A DNA stretch of 64,000 nt, from positions 1 to 64,000 of the forward strand of contig JNDT01002185.1 in NCBI GenBank assembly GCA_000697055.1, in the 5' to 3' direction. The notes beneath the pieces are model-generated. The model saw nothing but the letters and a program-made list of their open reading frames with translations. It made no database searches and had not been told where the DNA came from. Origin of the DNA: Saksenaea vasiformis B4078. Lineage: Eukaryota; Mucoromycota; Mucoromycetes; Mucorales; Saksenaeaceae. A program made the position numbers and the translations under genes. Below, piece after piece: positions 1 through 11,329 of the stretch; position 1 is the stretch's first letter, and every line of letters begins with the position of its first letter.

Positions 1-1442
1 AAAAAAAAAAAAACGAAGAAAAACTCCTACAGAGTTTAAGGGGAGAAGAAAGAAGTTCGAGAGAAGTAAAACTAAACCAAAGCAGTTGAAAGAAAATAAA
101 TGGAAATGGTAAATGGGAATAGGCATAGGGTGGGTAGAAAATGACTGCATAAACTGATGTATCTAACGTCGGAGAGGGTGCAAAATGACTGAGCTTTAGT
201 GACTCACATTGAGGGACTGTAAAACTGCATGGATGGGCCGGGATAGTTGGTACCCACGCTGAAATACTCTACGTTCGCCAATTTTGTCTATGAGTGTATC
301 AAGCGAGAGAGGAACAATCGACTAGAACGTATACCGCCCAGTCCAGTTTTCTCGTGTCTCAACGCAAATTAGACGCAGCTAGCCGTATGTTTTCTCATTT
401 TAGCAGTTAACGTTGCGTACGTATTTCTATATTATTATCGCTGCTGAAAATCTAAGGATTTCGCTGCATCTTCGGAAATCATCCAACAAAGGATGAAATT
501 TCCCGTTTCTGTTTGCGGCAAACTTACTTTTATTTTATTGCGCAATTATATAGCCTAAAGTTTGTTGACATTATACAGCACGTACAATTGTCAAAGAAAA
601 GTCATTACAAACAAATCTGAAATAATATACGCGATATACGCGATCGTTGTATATAGCTGATACCGTATTACCATCTGGATGTCCAACAGCATGCTGAAAT
701 ACTGCACGCAATTTTCCACACTTCGTGCTTTCTCCTAGATTTCGATTTCATTTACTCTTCGGCTATTATGCCCTCTCTCCGCGTTATAGTGCGCTGTTAT
801 ATTAAGCCAAATAATGCATACAATAGGTACATATTAACATGTGTTTTTTTCACGTAATGTGAAATACATCGAAGCGTATTGTAGCACTGTACGGCGGAAC
901 TGATAGTTTGCGATACTAAACTCGTTACATTGTCCTTCTTACAGACTATGAGTAGCTTGTACCGTCCAGAATCCCTTTGCTTTCGTTGTATTAAAGCTAA
1001 CTGACATGTGCTCTGTACATCCAATATTATTCGTTCGTAACGATAGCTGAAAAAAGTAACGCAGAAAGTATTCCCCAAAGCTCGAGGATTAATAAAGCTT
1101 AAATACCTCTACCAGAACATTTACCGGATCGAAGCGAGGAACAGATCTACAGCCAGTCAGGAGGGGATTCTGTCACGCCGATACTTATTGTTGAAGGAAC
1201 TCTAGGAAAGTTGACAAAACAGACTAACCGCACAATTGTTACTGTCACGACCAACCGTGGAAGTATGAAAAACAATGAAAATCAAACAAGGCAGCACACT
1301 TCTTTATCTTTAGCAATCACTTGTACAGCATCGAAGATACAAAAAGGGGAAAAAAAATTCTAAAATAAGAGTAAAAATAAAGGGACCCATTGCTGCAATG
1401 TAGGTCCTCTACGGGCGGCTGCATCCTTCCTGTTTCAATTTA
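1..1442. other. No gene recognised; 3' flank of oxidase gene 1
   Basis: The window opens with a short poly-A run. No conserved coding frame, RNA gene or repeat was recognised here. The last part should carry the 3' UTR of the minus-strand oxidase gene that ends at 1443. The only longer open frame (797-1078, minus) has no family resemblance and no splice context, so it is not called. Confidence 0.5.
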
Positions 1443-3302
1443 TCACTTGCGGCAGATGAAATGAGGGCCTTGGAAGTCTTCACTGCCGACACACTCCAGA
1501 CAAATGAATAAATGATTTGGATCCCATTTGCGCTTGATCGAAAGCAGACGATCATAGTGGTCACCAAAGAACGACTGTTGCCAGTTAGGTTCGAGAGGTG
1601 AGGCTTCGTTCATATACGCGCCTGACCCTGGGGTGATGCCGATCAGTTTCTTCTGTACACTGTTGATGATACGGTTCTCAATCTCATGGCGTTTCGCCAC
1701 CGGTGTGTCATCATCCCAACCCGTTGCGAGCACGTAATGTACGAGGGCTTTACGCCAAGCAGGGGTGACACCAACGCTGTCAGGGTCTTGCTCCGCAACG
1801 CGGCCGCCTGCCACTTTGTGACCCATTGCGACGCCATTGAGTTCATATGCCATTTCTTCCGCAGCTTCCCAGAATACCTCTGAGTATTTCTTCACATTTT
1901 CAGGTTCGAAGTTTGAGCGTGGTACGAGTCGCGAAGCCATGAAGCCATTCCCGTCTACTTGCGATGCACAGAGCCCTCCGGCGATATTGGGATCGCAGTC
2001 AGTTGTGGGCTGCACGTTGCTCCAGTAGTTCGGGAACTTTGTCAGCTTGTATGTTGTCTGACCACCAAACATTTCGGTAGCAAAGTCGACGAAAGGTCCT
2101 AGGGTCACGTTCGTTTTCGCATCGTCGTCGCTACCGACCTGGAAATACTGAAATGCAAGCAAATCTTTAAAGATTTCGAAATAGCCTGAGAAGCCTTCGT
2201 CTGAGAGCTTGGGTTGCAACTCGTTCCATCTATTAACCACTGTACGGAGTGCCGATCTGTTTCCATGACCAACGAATAAAGCAAGTACCATTGGCTTGTC
2301 TTCATGTGTCTTGTATGTGACATCGTATATCACGCCATATGTCGATCCACCACCGCCGCGCATAGCCCAGAATAGATCCGAGTTCTGACACTCATTGGCG
2401 ATCACCACTTCACCTTGCGCTGTGATAACCGTGAACTGTAGCACATTGTCAACGGCTAGACCGTGTGTAGGTGATAAGATGGAATGTCCGCCGCCAGCAA
2501 CGTAACCTAATTGATTTTCGAAGGCAAAGGTCAGTACATGTAAATTTGGTGACATCCTATTGAGTATGCCAGCTATTATTTTCTTTTTCTTACCTCCTGC
2601 AGCACCGACAGTAATATCGGCTCCACCGACCACGGCACGCTTCACCTCCGACACTGCTTTGTAAACGTCATACCACTGTGCACCGGCTTGTGCTGTGACC
2701 GCCGGTTGAGGTTTCACATTGCATTTCTCGGGGACAAAGTTGTCTTGCACGGTGATCTTGTTCAAGTGATGGGTCCAGATGCTGAAAGAACCCATGGCTG
2801 TGCTGCGACCAAGCAGATCGTGGCCTGTGCTTCGGATTACAAGCCGAAGGTCATGTTTAGCAGCAAAACGGATAGCTGTCTGAATATCAGATTGTTCGCG
2901 AACATCGACGGCATATACGGGAACGTTTCCCTGTGGGCATGGCAGTGAGCGGCTTACATTAAACCCGCATATCTGATCCTCAGGTAGATACGGTGATTCC
3001 GGAAGCCATCGGCCACTACTCAGTGCACCTGACTGATCTGAGGCCCACTTCTCATTTAGGTGGTGCTTTTGGACCAGTTTGCATGCCTCGGCATCGTAGT
3101 GAGGATCATGGCATGGATAGAAAGGTTGATGCGGTGTAACGAGTCGACCATGAACGGTTGCGTTCAGCTGATTCCATTGCTGTGAACTTGGCCAACAGGA
3201 GCTATTAGCCGTGCACTTGCAACGACGGGATGTCGTCGGGCTTGCGATGGTTAGGGTGGAAAGCACCAGGACTGACAGTGTAGCCAACGAAGCGTACTTC
3301 AT
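1443..3302 (-). CDS. Secreted FAD-linked (berberine-bridge-like) oxidoreductase, copy 1
   Basis: Two exons, 3302-2594 and 2506-1443, give 590 aa. The start is the ATG in front of a signal peptide (MKYASLATLSVLVLSTLTIA). A Cys-rich N-terminal segment (CKCTANSSCWPSSQQW) typical of fungal members follows, then a FAD_binding_4 domain from about residue 125 to 300, and the BBE domain at the C-terminus (YMNEASPLEPNWQQSFFG, then KRKWDPNHLF). The His in RSTGHD matches the 8-alpha-histidyl FAD attachment site. The second attachment Cys of bicovalent BBE enzymes is absent (GGADITVGAAGG), so the flavin is probably held by one bond. The intron 2507-2593 is 87 nt and contains no stop; removing it restores GAAGGYVAGGGHS, which is conserved in the two paralogs. 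Such enzymes oxidise alcohols, sugars or alkaloid-like amines outside the cell using O2. The substrate is unknown. Confidence 0.87.
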   Translation of the reverse strand: MKYASLATLSVLVLSTLTIASPTTSRRCKCTANSSCWPSSQQWNQLNATVHGRLVTPHQPFYPCHDPHYDAEACKLVQKHHLNEKWASDQSGALSSGRWLPESPYLPEDQICGFNVSRSLPCPQGNVPVYAVDVREQSDIQTAIRFAAKHDLRLVIRSTGHDLLGRSTAMGSFSIWTHHLNKITVQDNFVPEKCNVKPQPAVTAQAGAQWYDVYKAVSEVKRAVVGGADITVGAAGGKKKKIIAGILNRMSPNLHVLTFAFENQLGYVAGGGHSILSPTHGLAVDNVLQFTVITAQGEVVIANECQNSDLFWAMRGGGGSTYGVIYDVTYKTHEDKPMVLALFVGHGNRSALRTVVNRWNELQPKLSDEGFSGYFEIFKDLLAFQYFQVGSDDDAKTNVTLGPFVDFATEMFGGQTTYKLTKFPNYWSNVQPTTDCDPNIAGGLCASQVDGNGFMASRLVPRSNFEPENVKKYSEVFWEAAEEMAYELNGVAMGHKVAGGRVAEQDPDSVGVTPAWRKALVHYVLATGWDDDTPVAKRHEIENRIINSVQKKLIGITPGSGAYMNEASPLEPNWQQSFFGDHYDRLLSIKRKWDPNHLFICLECVGSEDFQGPHFICRK

Positions 3303-3370
3303 GGAAGAGTAGCCAGTAATATACTATTTTACGTTATTCCGTACCTTTTTCGAAAAGAAATACCATCGTC

Positions 3371-3377
3371 TTTTATA
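3371..3377 (-). promoter_or_regulatory. TATA element of oxidase gene 1
   Basis: On the minus strand the sequence reads GCATATAAAAGAC about 70 bp upstream of the ATG at 3302. The same element with similar flanks lies upstream of the other two oxidase paralogs (near 9907 and 16207). Its conservation in all three supports a real core promoter. Confidence 0.6.
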
Positions 3378-5903
3378 TGCTACTGACCTTTGAAACCGTT
3401 GCTAAGCAGATTGTATGCCTTTTTCGACCATCAATGGAACTGACATTATAGATTGTTAAGCTGCCGAAAACGTGCCAGCGCGAATTATTTCCATGTTGGG
3501 TATAGTGTCACCTCAGCCATGCCGAGCAAATGATAAAAAAGCCCTCAAATGGCATATACTCACCGAAGACTGCTGCGCTGTCTGACTCTTCAAAACCATG
3601 TAACTGATTAGTTCAAAAAAACCTTGCACTTTGCTGCTTGAGATCTCGCTATGACGTATAGGAAAGAGGCAGTAAAAAGTACCGGTTAGCGTCGCCTGTC
3701 CACTGAGCAGTCTATTCGTTGTCGTTTCCCGACAATAAACGAACATACGTATCACGAACTCCGTCCATAACGCCACAACTTGCGGTTATTTCCGGTGAAC
3801 GGACCCAGCAATTGTGGTGGCCTCAGACGAGCGAAAAGCGTACAAAACACATGTGTCATCAAAACTTTCTACTATTCTAGAATTTGTGGTGAGGCCGATG
3901 TTGGCTACTCGCAGGAAAACAGTTACGGCGATACGCCAGTGTTTGCGTTCCTCGCTTTCTCGGCAATGCTTGGTCCTTCTGATCGGTCCAGTCGCCTTAG
4001 TTTTTAGATGAGCGCAAGCACAGCCCTGTTTTCATTGTCCGAAGCAGAATTTTCATGCTAGATGCTCTTATTATTATTGACTTGTTGTGTCACGTTTCTC
4101 GTATCATTGGTTGGAAAACCAAGCGGGAAATGTACTTGCTCAAAACATCGCCGTTTAATTTCTCGGTGTCGCACAGGTGTCACTTGCTCGCTAGCTGCAT
4201 GTCATTGTTACAGCCGTCGACAAAGGTACTTATTCAAGATATACCTGTCTTGATTATTACGGTATGTGGCATGGAAGTTCACTGCAGCGAATTCACCATT
4301 TTCCTGATGAAAAGAGGGAAGCCTTCCTCGCGTTTTGAGATGCTATTGCGGGGGAACCCCATGATGTAGGATTGAGGCGCTTATGGAACGTGTTATTATA
4401 TCCACAACACATTCTCAATATAACCGAACATGATGATTACGATCCCTCATGATTTCCTCAAATTTCCACGTTTGCGCCTTAACGTTTCTAATTATCCGGT
4501 GTACAAGAGATTACTTTGGGTTACCGCATTTGCATATGCTCAGCAAGGTTATACATATTGCGCTATGCTATGTTCTAGTCTTCACGAACGCAACCACTTA
4601 TTATTGCAAAAAATTGCTGCCCCATCCTGGTTGTTTATAACAAAAGCGACACTATAACACAGGAGCTTGTATACTGTTTCGCGCTAGCTTAATATTATAT
4701 TCCTTTCGCTCCAACTGAGACCTTTGTCTTTTCTACAAAGGACGCTTTTGTGCACAATATTCTCTTCCGAGATTGCTGCATCCAACGACCAGTATATTAT
4801 CTGGTGACGTTGAGATATTTGGTGTTATCATGCTTGACGAGGAACATTAAGCCTTCTGAGAAATCTGGGTTGTTGTGATGGTTCAATGTACATGTTACTG
4901 CATCCGCGTTGTTATTTCTGCTAATTAATGGATAATGTTCAAGTACAGCTGCTGTCAAACACGACGAACGTGACATCGTTCGCTATGATCTAGCCCGACT
5001 GTATTTATCGTACTGATAATGAATGTATGAGGGATAGATACTATCTTCTGCATGGCTTATGCAACAGCTTCCCATCCTTACATTTACGGTACCTGTTGCG
5101 TTGCGCGGGCTATTTGGGCTGAGAACATGATTAGGGCGTTCATCAACGTAAGCAAAGTAGCGCTTGGCATCGCCCTCAGCAGATCATCCATAGTTTGCGG
5201 CATTTGGAACCAGCACCGTTCCTTGCACTGCTTTCCCTGTGGATGTAGCCTGTGGAGCTAATATTATCCTAGAGGCTAAACGGTATGGTAATGAAAAGTT
5301 CTGTATCAAAGTTTGGAATGCAACACAAATTGTGATGTTTGTATGCCAAGAGTTTTGCTAGAGTTGAAGGTTGAACTCAGAGTCAGCAAAAGGAGACCGA
5401 GTTGAGACGTATTACATTGCGCAGCAGCTGAAGGGAGGGTAGCACAGAAGTTAATCGCATGGCCATTACTGTTATTGCAAACAGTAATACTATGGAGGAT
5501 GGTCGTGTCTCATCGGAACGTCCGAAAGTTTAGTAAATGCTGCGTGTTCGCACATCACACGTCATCTCTTTCAAACGACCCCTTCTAAATAAAATGAGTG
5601 CGTCCTCTTTAGAAGCGTTTATGCTATTGTACAGCGGCGATCCTTTCAATCGATCATATTTCTTCGAATATCGGCGGCCGCTCAAACGTTGTATATTTAT
5701 TCGTCATCTTTTGATTCGGAAAACAATCTCATATCTACAAAACTTTTGGACATCCGCCAATATACGAACTCTTCGGGTCACGAACTGGCGATTTCTTTCT
5801 ATACAATGCGAAGGAGAACGTGATCACGAATAGCACTCAGACTATTTGTAATAAAGATGCGATATTCAGTTCGTTTTTTGATTTGGAAAAGATTTCAAGA
5901 GTA
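3378..5903. other. Intergenic, no supported gene
   Basis: The first 300 bp resembles the upstream flank of oxidase copies 2 and 3 (shared blocks around 3402-3440). The remainder has only short open frames without recognisable domains or convincing splice structure. Confidence 0.4.
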
Positions 5904-6075
5904 CAGTAGATACTCGATACAAGGATACTCTTGGTAGACAGAAAACTTATCCTTTTATCGAGAATATTCTTCAATTGAAATTCGTAATATAGTTCCGCCA
6001 AGTTCGTTCCCCTAAAAAGTATTCTTATATTGAGTTTATCCTTATATCAAATATTCTTATGACGAGTATCTACCG
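5904..6075. mobile_element. 172-bp MITE with pogo-like inverted ends
   Basis: The left end reads CAGTAGATACTCGATACAAG and the right end, reverse-complemented, reads CGGTAGATACTCGTCATAAG. This gives 12 of the first 13 bases matched as terminal inverted repeats. A TA dinucleotide flanks each end (5902-5903 and 6076-6077), as in Tc1/mariner/pogo insertions. The interior is AT-rich, repeats short motifs such as AATATTCTT and TATCCTT, and has no coding capacity. The TIR opening CAGTAG is shared with the larger element at 24825-25643, so a pogo/Tigger-type transposase is the likely mobiliser. Confidence 0.7.
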
Positions 6076-6092
6076 TATGTGACACGTACGAT

Positions 6093-7235
6093 TTGACCTT
6101 TCAACATCGTTTGGTAATTCCCCATGGCCAAACCTCAATCATCGTCGGGAAGGTCAACGACGACGTTCACCTGTCAGCCTCAACGTACGAGAAAAGAAAG
6201 AAATCGCGTAAGGATAACAGTGACATATCGGCGCAGCAACGATTGCATAACGATGCCCTCAAAAAGCAATTGGAAGAACATACAGTTGTTGGTAAAGAGT
6301 TTAGAGGCTGATGTACGGAGACAGTCCAAACAAAAACAGTAATCGGAAACGGCGTTGAGGAACATGAAGCCGATGCGTGAGTTTGGACGCGAAACCAACC
6401 GGGAGTACCAGTCGCAGAGATGTGAGGCAATTACCACATTGGAAAATACCAAATTGAAAGGCAACTGACGCAGAAGAGCAAACAAGAAGGGAAGGAAAGA
6501 CAACGACAAGAGAAGGAAATACAAAAGAGTATACCTACATTTCCGAGACCTATTGGCGAAGACTCGGTGGAACACATTGACCTTTCGATTTTAAAGCAAG
6601 AAGCGTCAGATAAGGGGCGCGAAATCGTGTTCAGTGGAACAGATTACGGCGCTGCTGTTATGTCTGTTACGGTGCCACTGACATTAGAATATTACACTCT
6701 ACACCGACGCCTCTTCAACTTCTTTCGAGTTTCAAAGGAAACTATGCATGGGCCTGGTATTCCTCTTCCACTTGCTACTTATAACCGGAAGTATATCCTT
6801 TAGCACCTTGTCCCGCGAAAAGTGAACCTGATAACTGCTAAAACGTTGGAGACACCCACGTTGTCAAGAAGACACACATTTTTAAGGGAACAGAGAAAGG
6901 TAAAATATCTTAGTCAACAGGTCACTGATATACTTTATTAGAGGAAAGATCCAGGCATCGTCGAAATTGAGAAGCAGCTTGGTACATATTCGTTGCAATT
7001 GGCTCAAATGCCTGAAAAAACCAAGCATTTATCAGGATGTGAGTGCGACGCAGGCAATTTACTGATTATAACCTGTGTCATAGGTTGCCCGTGAGAGCAG
7101 AGTTAAGCTGCGACGCTTTTATCACTCGAATCGTGCAAACAAGGAAAAACGTACAAGACAATTAGAAACAAGGCGTGTGTACGATCGGGTGACCGCATCT
7201 GAACGAGAATTTGTTCAGCAAGCATGCACAACACC
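6093..7235 (+). pseudogene. Fanzor/TnpB-like RuvC nuclease relic (N-terminal half)
   Basis: Several blocks in order resemble a protein family common in Mucorales genomes that I associate with Fanzor/TnpB-like RuvC nucleases. A charged helical segment at 6460-6600 is followed by REIVFSGTDYGAAVMSVTVP (6621-6680). There the Asp of GTDYG would be the RuvC-I catalytic residue, compare GIDLG in TnpB. An ITAKTLE...SRRHTFLREQR segment then joins RKDPGIVEIEKQLGTYSLQL across a clean 42-nt intron (6900-6941). The last block contains LRRFYHSNRANKEKRTRQL and RVTASEREFV (7084-7235). An in-frame TAG at 6801-6803 and a frame change near 7039-7084 break the gene. Sequence homology ends at about 7240, just before an R1 repeat copy, so the remaining RuvC motifs and zinc ribbon are missing. 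The family identity is from memory and needs a profile search. Confidence 0.45.
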
Positions 7236-7261
7236 GAAAGCAATACCAATATAATGTTCAT

Positions 7262-7893
7262 TTTAAAGCGAGCACTTCTTTTTCCTTTTTTTTCTTCTTC
7301 TTTGGCTCTATTGGTACAAACAACCCGGTACGGATGTCAACTAACTTATTACATAACTAGGATAACTCACGTTTTTTGTATGTCGTTTAGGCTGCACGAC
7401 TGCTGTCTCGAACGGTCTTGGCTGTGTTGGTGCTTTACGCCCTTCACTTAAGTAAGTAAATGTTTGTCACACACTCAGTATCGCTCATTTTCTGAAATAG
7501 ATTTCCAGACGCTACATCGCTTCAAGTCCTCTACAGACCGTTCAAAACGTGGCTGCTCCTACGCCACTGAGTCCCCCGTCCGCCATCTCGCCGCCCCCAC
7601 CGCTCAGGTGCGGGGCAGGCTGCCGTATGTTGAACGGGCATACCCTTCGGGGGTAAATGAAAGGACATCGAAGTATTATTCCATTTGCTAACGATGAATT
7701 ATATTCTATGCTGCTCGAATAAATTTTGCGGCCGCTGGAGAGTCCAAGTTCACGTAGGTCGATTAATATGCTGGCGTAAAATTGACGTACTAGCTACCGC
7801 ATAATCAAATTCTTCTTTAGCGCAAACTTGGCTCTTCAGAGGCACAAGATTTATTTAGTGTAGCGTCAGACATAATTCAATAAACAGTATTGG
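7262..7893 (+). repeat. Dispersed repeat R1, copy 1
   Basis: This stretch aligns with four other segments of the window (23058-23970, 24747-26190, 45610-46815, 56255-57030). Shared landmarks are GGCTCTATTGGTACAAAC, CCGGTACGGATGTCAAC, GCTTCAAGTCCTCTACA, a GC-rich block with GGTGCGGGGC and CCCTTCGGGGGTAA, and a terminal inverted-arm pair (7718-7752 and 7819-7857). It begins at the same base as copy 3 (TTTAAAGCGAGCACTTC) and lacks the 5' part of copies 2, 4 and 5. Its 3' end lies only about 8 bp from the stop codon of oxidase gene 2, so it must form that gene's 3' UTR. No protein is conserved between copies. Confidence 0.75.
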
Positions 7894-7900
7894 CGAACTG

Positions 7901-9859
7901 TTACTTGCGACACACAAAATCAGGGCCTTGGAAGTCCTCACTACCAACACATTCCAGGCAAACAAATAAATGATTTGGGTCCCACTTGCGCTTGATCGAG
8001 AGTAAACGATCATAGTGATTGCCGAAGAACGATTGCTGCCAGTCAGGTTCAAGAGGGGATGCTTCATTAAAGTATGCGCCAGAGCCCGGAGTAATATCGA
8101 TCAGTTTCTTCTGCACATTGTTGACGATACGGTTCTCAATCTCATGGCGTTTCGCAGCCGATGCGATGTCATCCAATCCCGCTGAGAAAATGTAGTGCAC
8201 CAGGGCTTTGCGCCAAGCAGGCGTGACGCCGACACTGTCAGGATCTTTCTCTGCGACGCACCCGCCTGCCACCGCAAGGCCCCCCATAAACCCATCGAGG
8301 TTGTACACTAACTCGTCTGTGGTTGCCCAGAACACCTCCGAAAATTGCTTTACATTCTCAGGTTCGAAATTTGCGCGCGGTACGAGACGTGAGGCCATGA
8401 AAGCGTTGGGTGATACTGGCGTTGGACAGAGTTCGCCATTCCCTGATTGGCTATGGCAAGTTTGGTGCACAGAATTCCAGAAGTTAGGAAGTTGTGTCAA
8501 ATTATACGACGCGTTGCCAGCTAATGTCTCGGCAGCAAAATCTACGAACGGTCCCATTGTGATGTTTGTCTTCGCGAGATTATCGCTGCCGAACTGAAAG
8601 TAGACAAATCCAAATACGCCTTTGGCAATGCCGAAGTAGCCTGAGAACCCTTCGTCCGAGAGTGTGGGTTGTAGCTCGTTCCATCGACTGACCACACTAC
8701 GAGTTGCTGACTTGTTTCCGGAACCAAAGAACGTGGCACTTACCACCGGCTTGTCCTCATGTGTCTTGTACGTGACATCATATATCACACCGTATGTCGA
8801 TCCTCCTCCTCCACGCATAGCCCAGAACAAATCAGCGTTTTGACAGTCGTTGGCGATCACCATTTTGCCTTGCGCTGTGATCACCGTGAATTGTAGCACA
8901 TTGTCAACGGCCAGACCGTGTGTAGGTGATAAGGGGGAATGCCCACCACCAGCAACGTAACCTGAATTGATTTTCAAAAAATGAACAAGTCAATACTCGC
9001 AAGTACATCAATCATTCTCTGGGTGTATACATAGACATAAACACATCCGCACGCACATGCACATGCCACAAATTAATATATCTCTTCCTGTATCCTTGTT
9101 CCTTTTGCATGATAATTCCTTTCGGGATCACAGACCACCATATTCTTTACCTCCTGCAGCACCAATAGTAGGATCGGCCCCACCAACCACGACCCGTTTC
9201 ACTTCTGACACTGCTTTGTAGACATCGTACCACTGTGCGCCAGCCTGTGCAGTGACTGCCGGTTGCGGTTTTATGTTGCATTTCTCGGGGACAAAATCGT
9301 CTTGAACGGCGACCTTATTTAGATGATGGGTCCAGATGCTGAAAGAACCGACAGCTGTGCTGCGACCAAGGAAATCATGGCCTGTGCTTCGAATTACAAG
9401 TCGAAGATCATGTTTAGCAGCGAAGCGAATGGCCGTCTGGATGTCAGATTGCCCGCGAACATCGACAGCATATACAGGAACCCTGCCTTGCGGACATGGA
9501 AGTGTGCGGCTGACATTAAATCCGCACGTCTGATTTTTGGGTAGGTACGGTGTGTCTGGAAGCCATCGGGTAAATGACAATGCGCCTGACTGATCCGTAG
9601 TCCATATCTGATCCAAGCGGTGCTCTTGAGCTTCTCTGCATGCCACTGTGTCGTAATGAGGATCATGGCATGGATAGAAAGGCTGGTGCGGCGTAACCAG
9701 TCGCCCATGAACGGTTTCATTCAGTCGATTCCATTGTCGCGGACTTGGCCAACAGGGACTGTCGGCGGTGCACTTACAATGAGAGGAATTTTCTACGCTT
9801 GCAGTTGTCATAATGACAAGGGCCAAAATTGATAGGGTAGTCAAGAAAGTGTACTTCAT
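7901..9859 (-). CDS. Secreted FAD-linked (berberine-bridge-like) oxidoreductase, copy 2
   Basis: Exons 9859-9151 and 8961-7901 give 589 aa. The ATG at 9859 is preferred over an upstream in-frame one at 9904, because it starts the signal peptide MKYTFLTTLSILALVIMTTA exactly where the paralogs start. The 189-nt intron (8962-9150) sits at the same codon as in copies 1 and 3, and splicing gives GAAGGYVAGGGHS. The RSTGHD flavin-attachment His, the Cys-rich start (CKCTADSPCWPSPRQW) and the C-terminal BBE block (NEASPLEPDWQQSFFGNHY) are intact; a second flavin-linking Cys is absent (GGADPTIGAAGG). There are no internal stops, so this is the cleanest member of the tandem family. It should be secreted and N-glycosylated (several NxS/T sites). 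The substrate is unknown. Confidence 0.87.
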
Positions 9860-9906
9860 GGAATAAAGCGCAGGTGTGCTATTTGGTTTTATGATAGAAA
9901 ACACTC

Positions 9907-9914
9907 TTTTATAT
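9907..9914 (-). promoter_or_regulatory. TATA element of oxidase gene 2
   Basis: The minus strand reads AACATATAAAAGAGTG about 50 bp upstream of the ATG at 9859. It matches the equivalent elements of copies 1 and 3 in sequence and spacing. Confidence 0.6.
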
Positions 9915-11329
9915 GTTACTGACGGTGAATGCTGCGGGGATATCTAAGCAGAATGCATGCCCATTTGGCAATCAGCAGAACTATTACCATAACTTTCTAG
10001 AAAACCCATAGTATGTCATGGAGCTTCTTCGAAGTTGGAGCGGTGCTGTCGCAACTTCTTCTAGCAATAATAAAAATGAGCGTTAGATGGTGACTTCTAC
10101 CGAGAATTATAGAAACCTGCCATGTTAGCGCTTCCAAAAACCGCAGCATGTTACCTTACAAAAACCTTTTACCTTGCTAGTTTCACCTCATTACTACGCG
10201 AAACCTAAAGAACCATAGGAATTGCACATTGTAATCTTACTTCGTCAGGCTTGGACGTACTTTAGCTCTGTCACATTTCCAATCATGTGTGAAGAAGACA
10301 TGCGTCAAAGTACGTCAAGAGACTAAACGCGTCACAATGCGGCGGAATTAAAACGGGTCTAGATATGTATTGGCAAACCACGACGCTATCACATTACAGT
10401 ACCTTATTATTGAACTTCGGTCTTATCCCTCCCGCCACTGTTGTTGCAAAGAAAGTTGGTGGGTATCATTTGTATCAAAAATTCGATGATTAATACTCTG
10501 ATGTATACATGTTATAATATGAACAACCTGGTTGTGACATCTTCGACTCCTGTTTTAAGTTACAAACGTACCTCTTCTAGAACTCACATTTGAATTATGC
10601 ACCCTATTTGTTAGCGTCCAGCCCACGTGGAAAATTGAGGGTCGAAATTGGTGGTGAACCTTCAAACCTTCATCATCCACACTCCGCGGTAAGTCTCCGT
10701 GTATCAATTGCAGTTCACAAGGCAGTTTCGAGTCTTGGTGGGTACTTTATTAGATGGCGAGATGATGCTTATGGAGTTAGCAAGTGCTCCCCATTAAATA
10801 AGTCGTACTTGTTGCCGTCATTAGTATCGAAAGTTTGATTTATCAAGGGCAATTGTAAGGTAACTTTGACGAAGTACTTGCAAGGCTGGTGTGACAACAC
10901 TGTCCATAATATTCATTCATGGAATCCATCATTGTATCCGCTTCATGGCCCCAGATTCCCAAACGTGCTCACAATTCACCATACTTAGTCTCTAGTGCCT
11001 ATCTAAGTCAGTTCGCTTATAGTTCTCTCCGAAATTGAAGCCAACGATGCATATCAGAACGGATTATACCAATGACAGCCTTCGGAGACGATGACAGGGA
11101 AACGCCCAAGTGCTAACTCTTGAATTAATACCAGTTTTGAATCCAGCTACGTCTCTATCCACGCGGCTTTGGTATTTTAGCCACGGGACACATCTTTTTC
11201 CTTCATATCTTCTTATGTAAAGTAAAAAGAGTGATTTTACGTGTCTTCCTCGCTGGCATTGTAGTATAATGTCAGATCGTACATATTTTTTCCGCTCACT
11301 GCCGAGCGGTGTAAGGCGCGGCTCTATCA
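9915..11329. other. Intergenic, upstream flank of oxidase gene 2
   Basis: The first few hundred bases share short blocks with the upstream flanks of copies 1 and 3 (for example CTAAGCAGAATGCATGCC at 9943-9961). Beyond that no gene or repeat was recognised. Confidence 0.35.
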
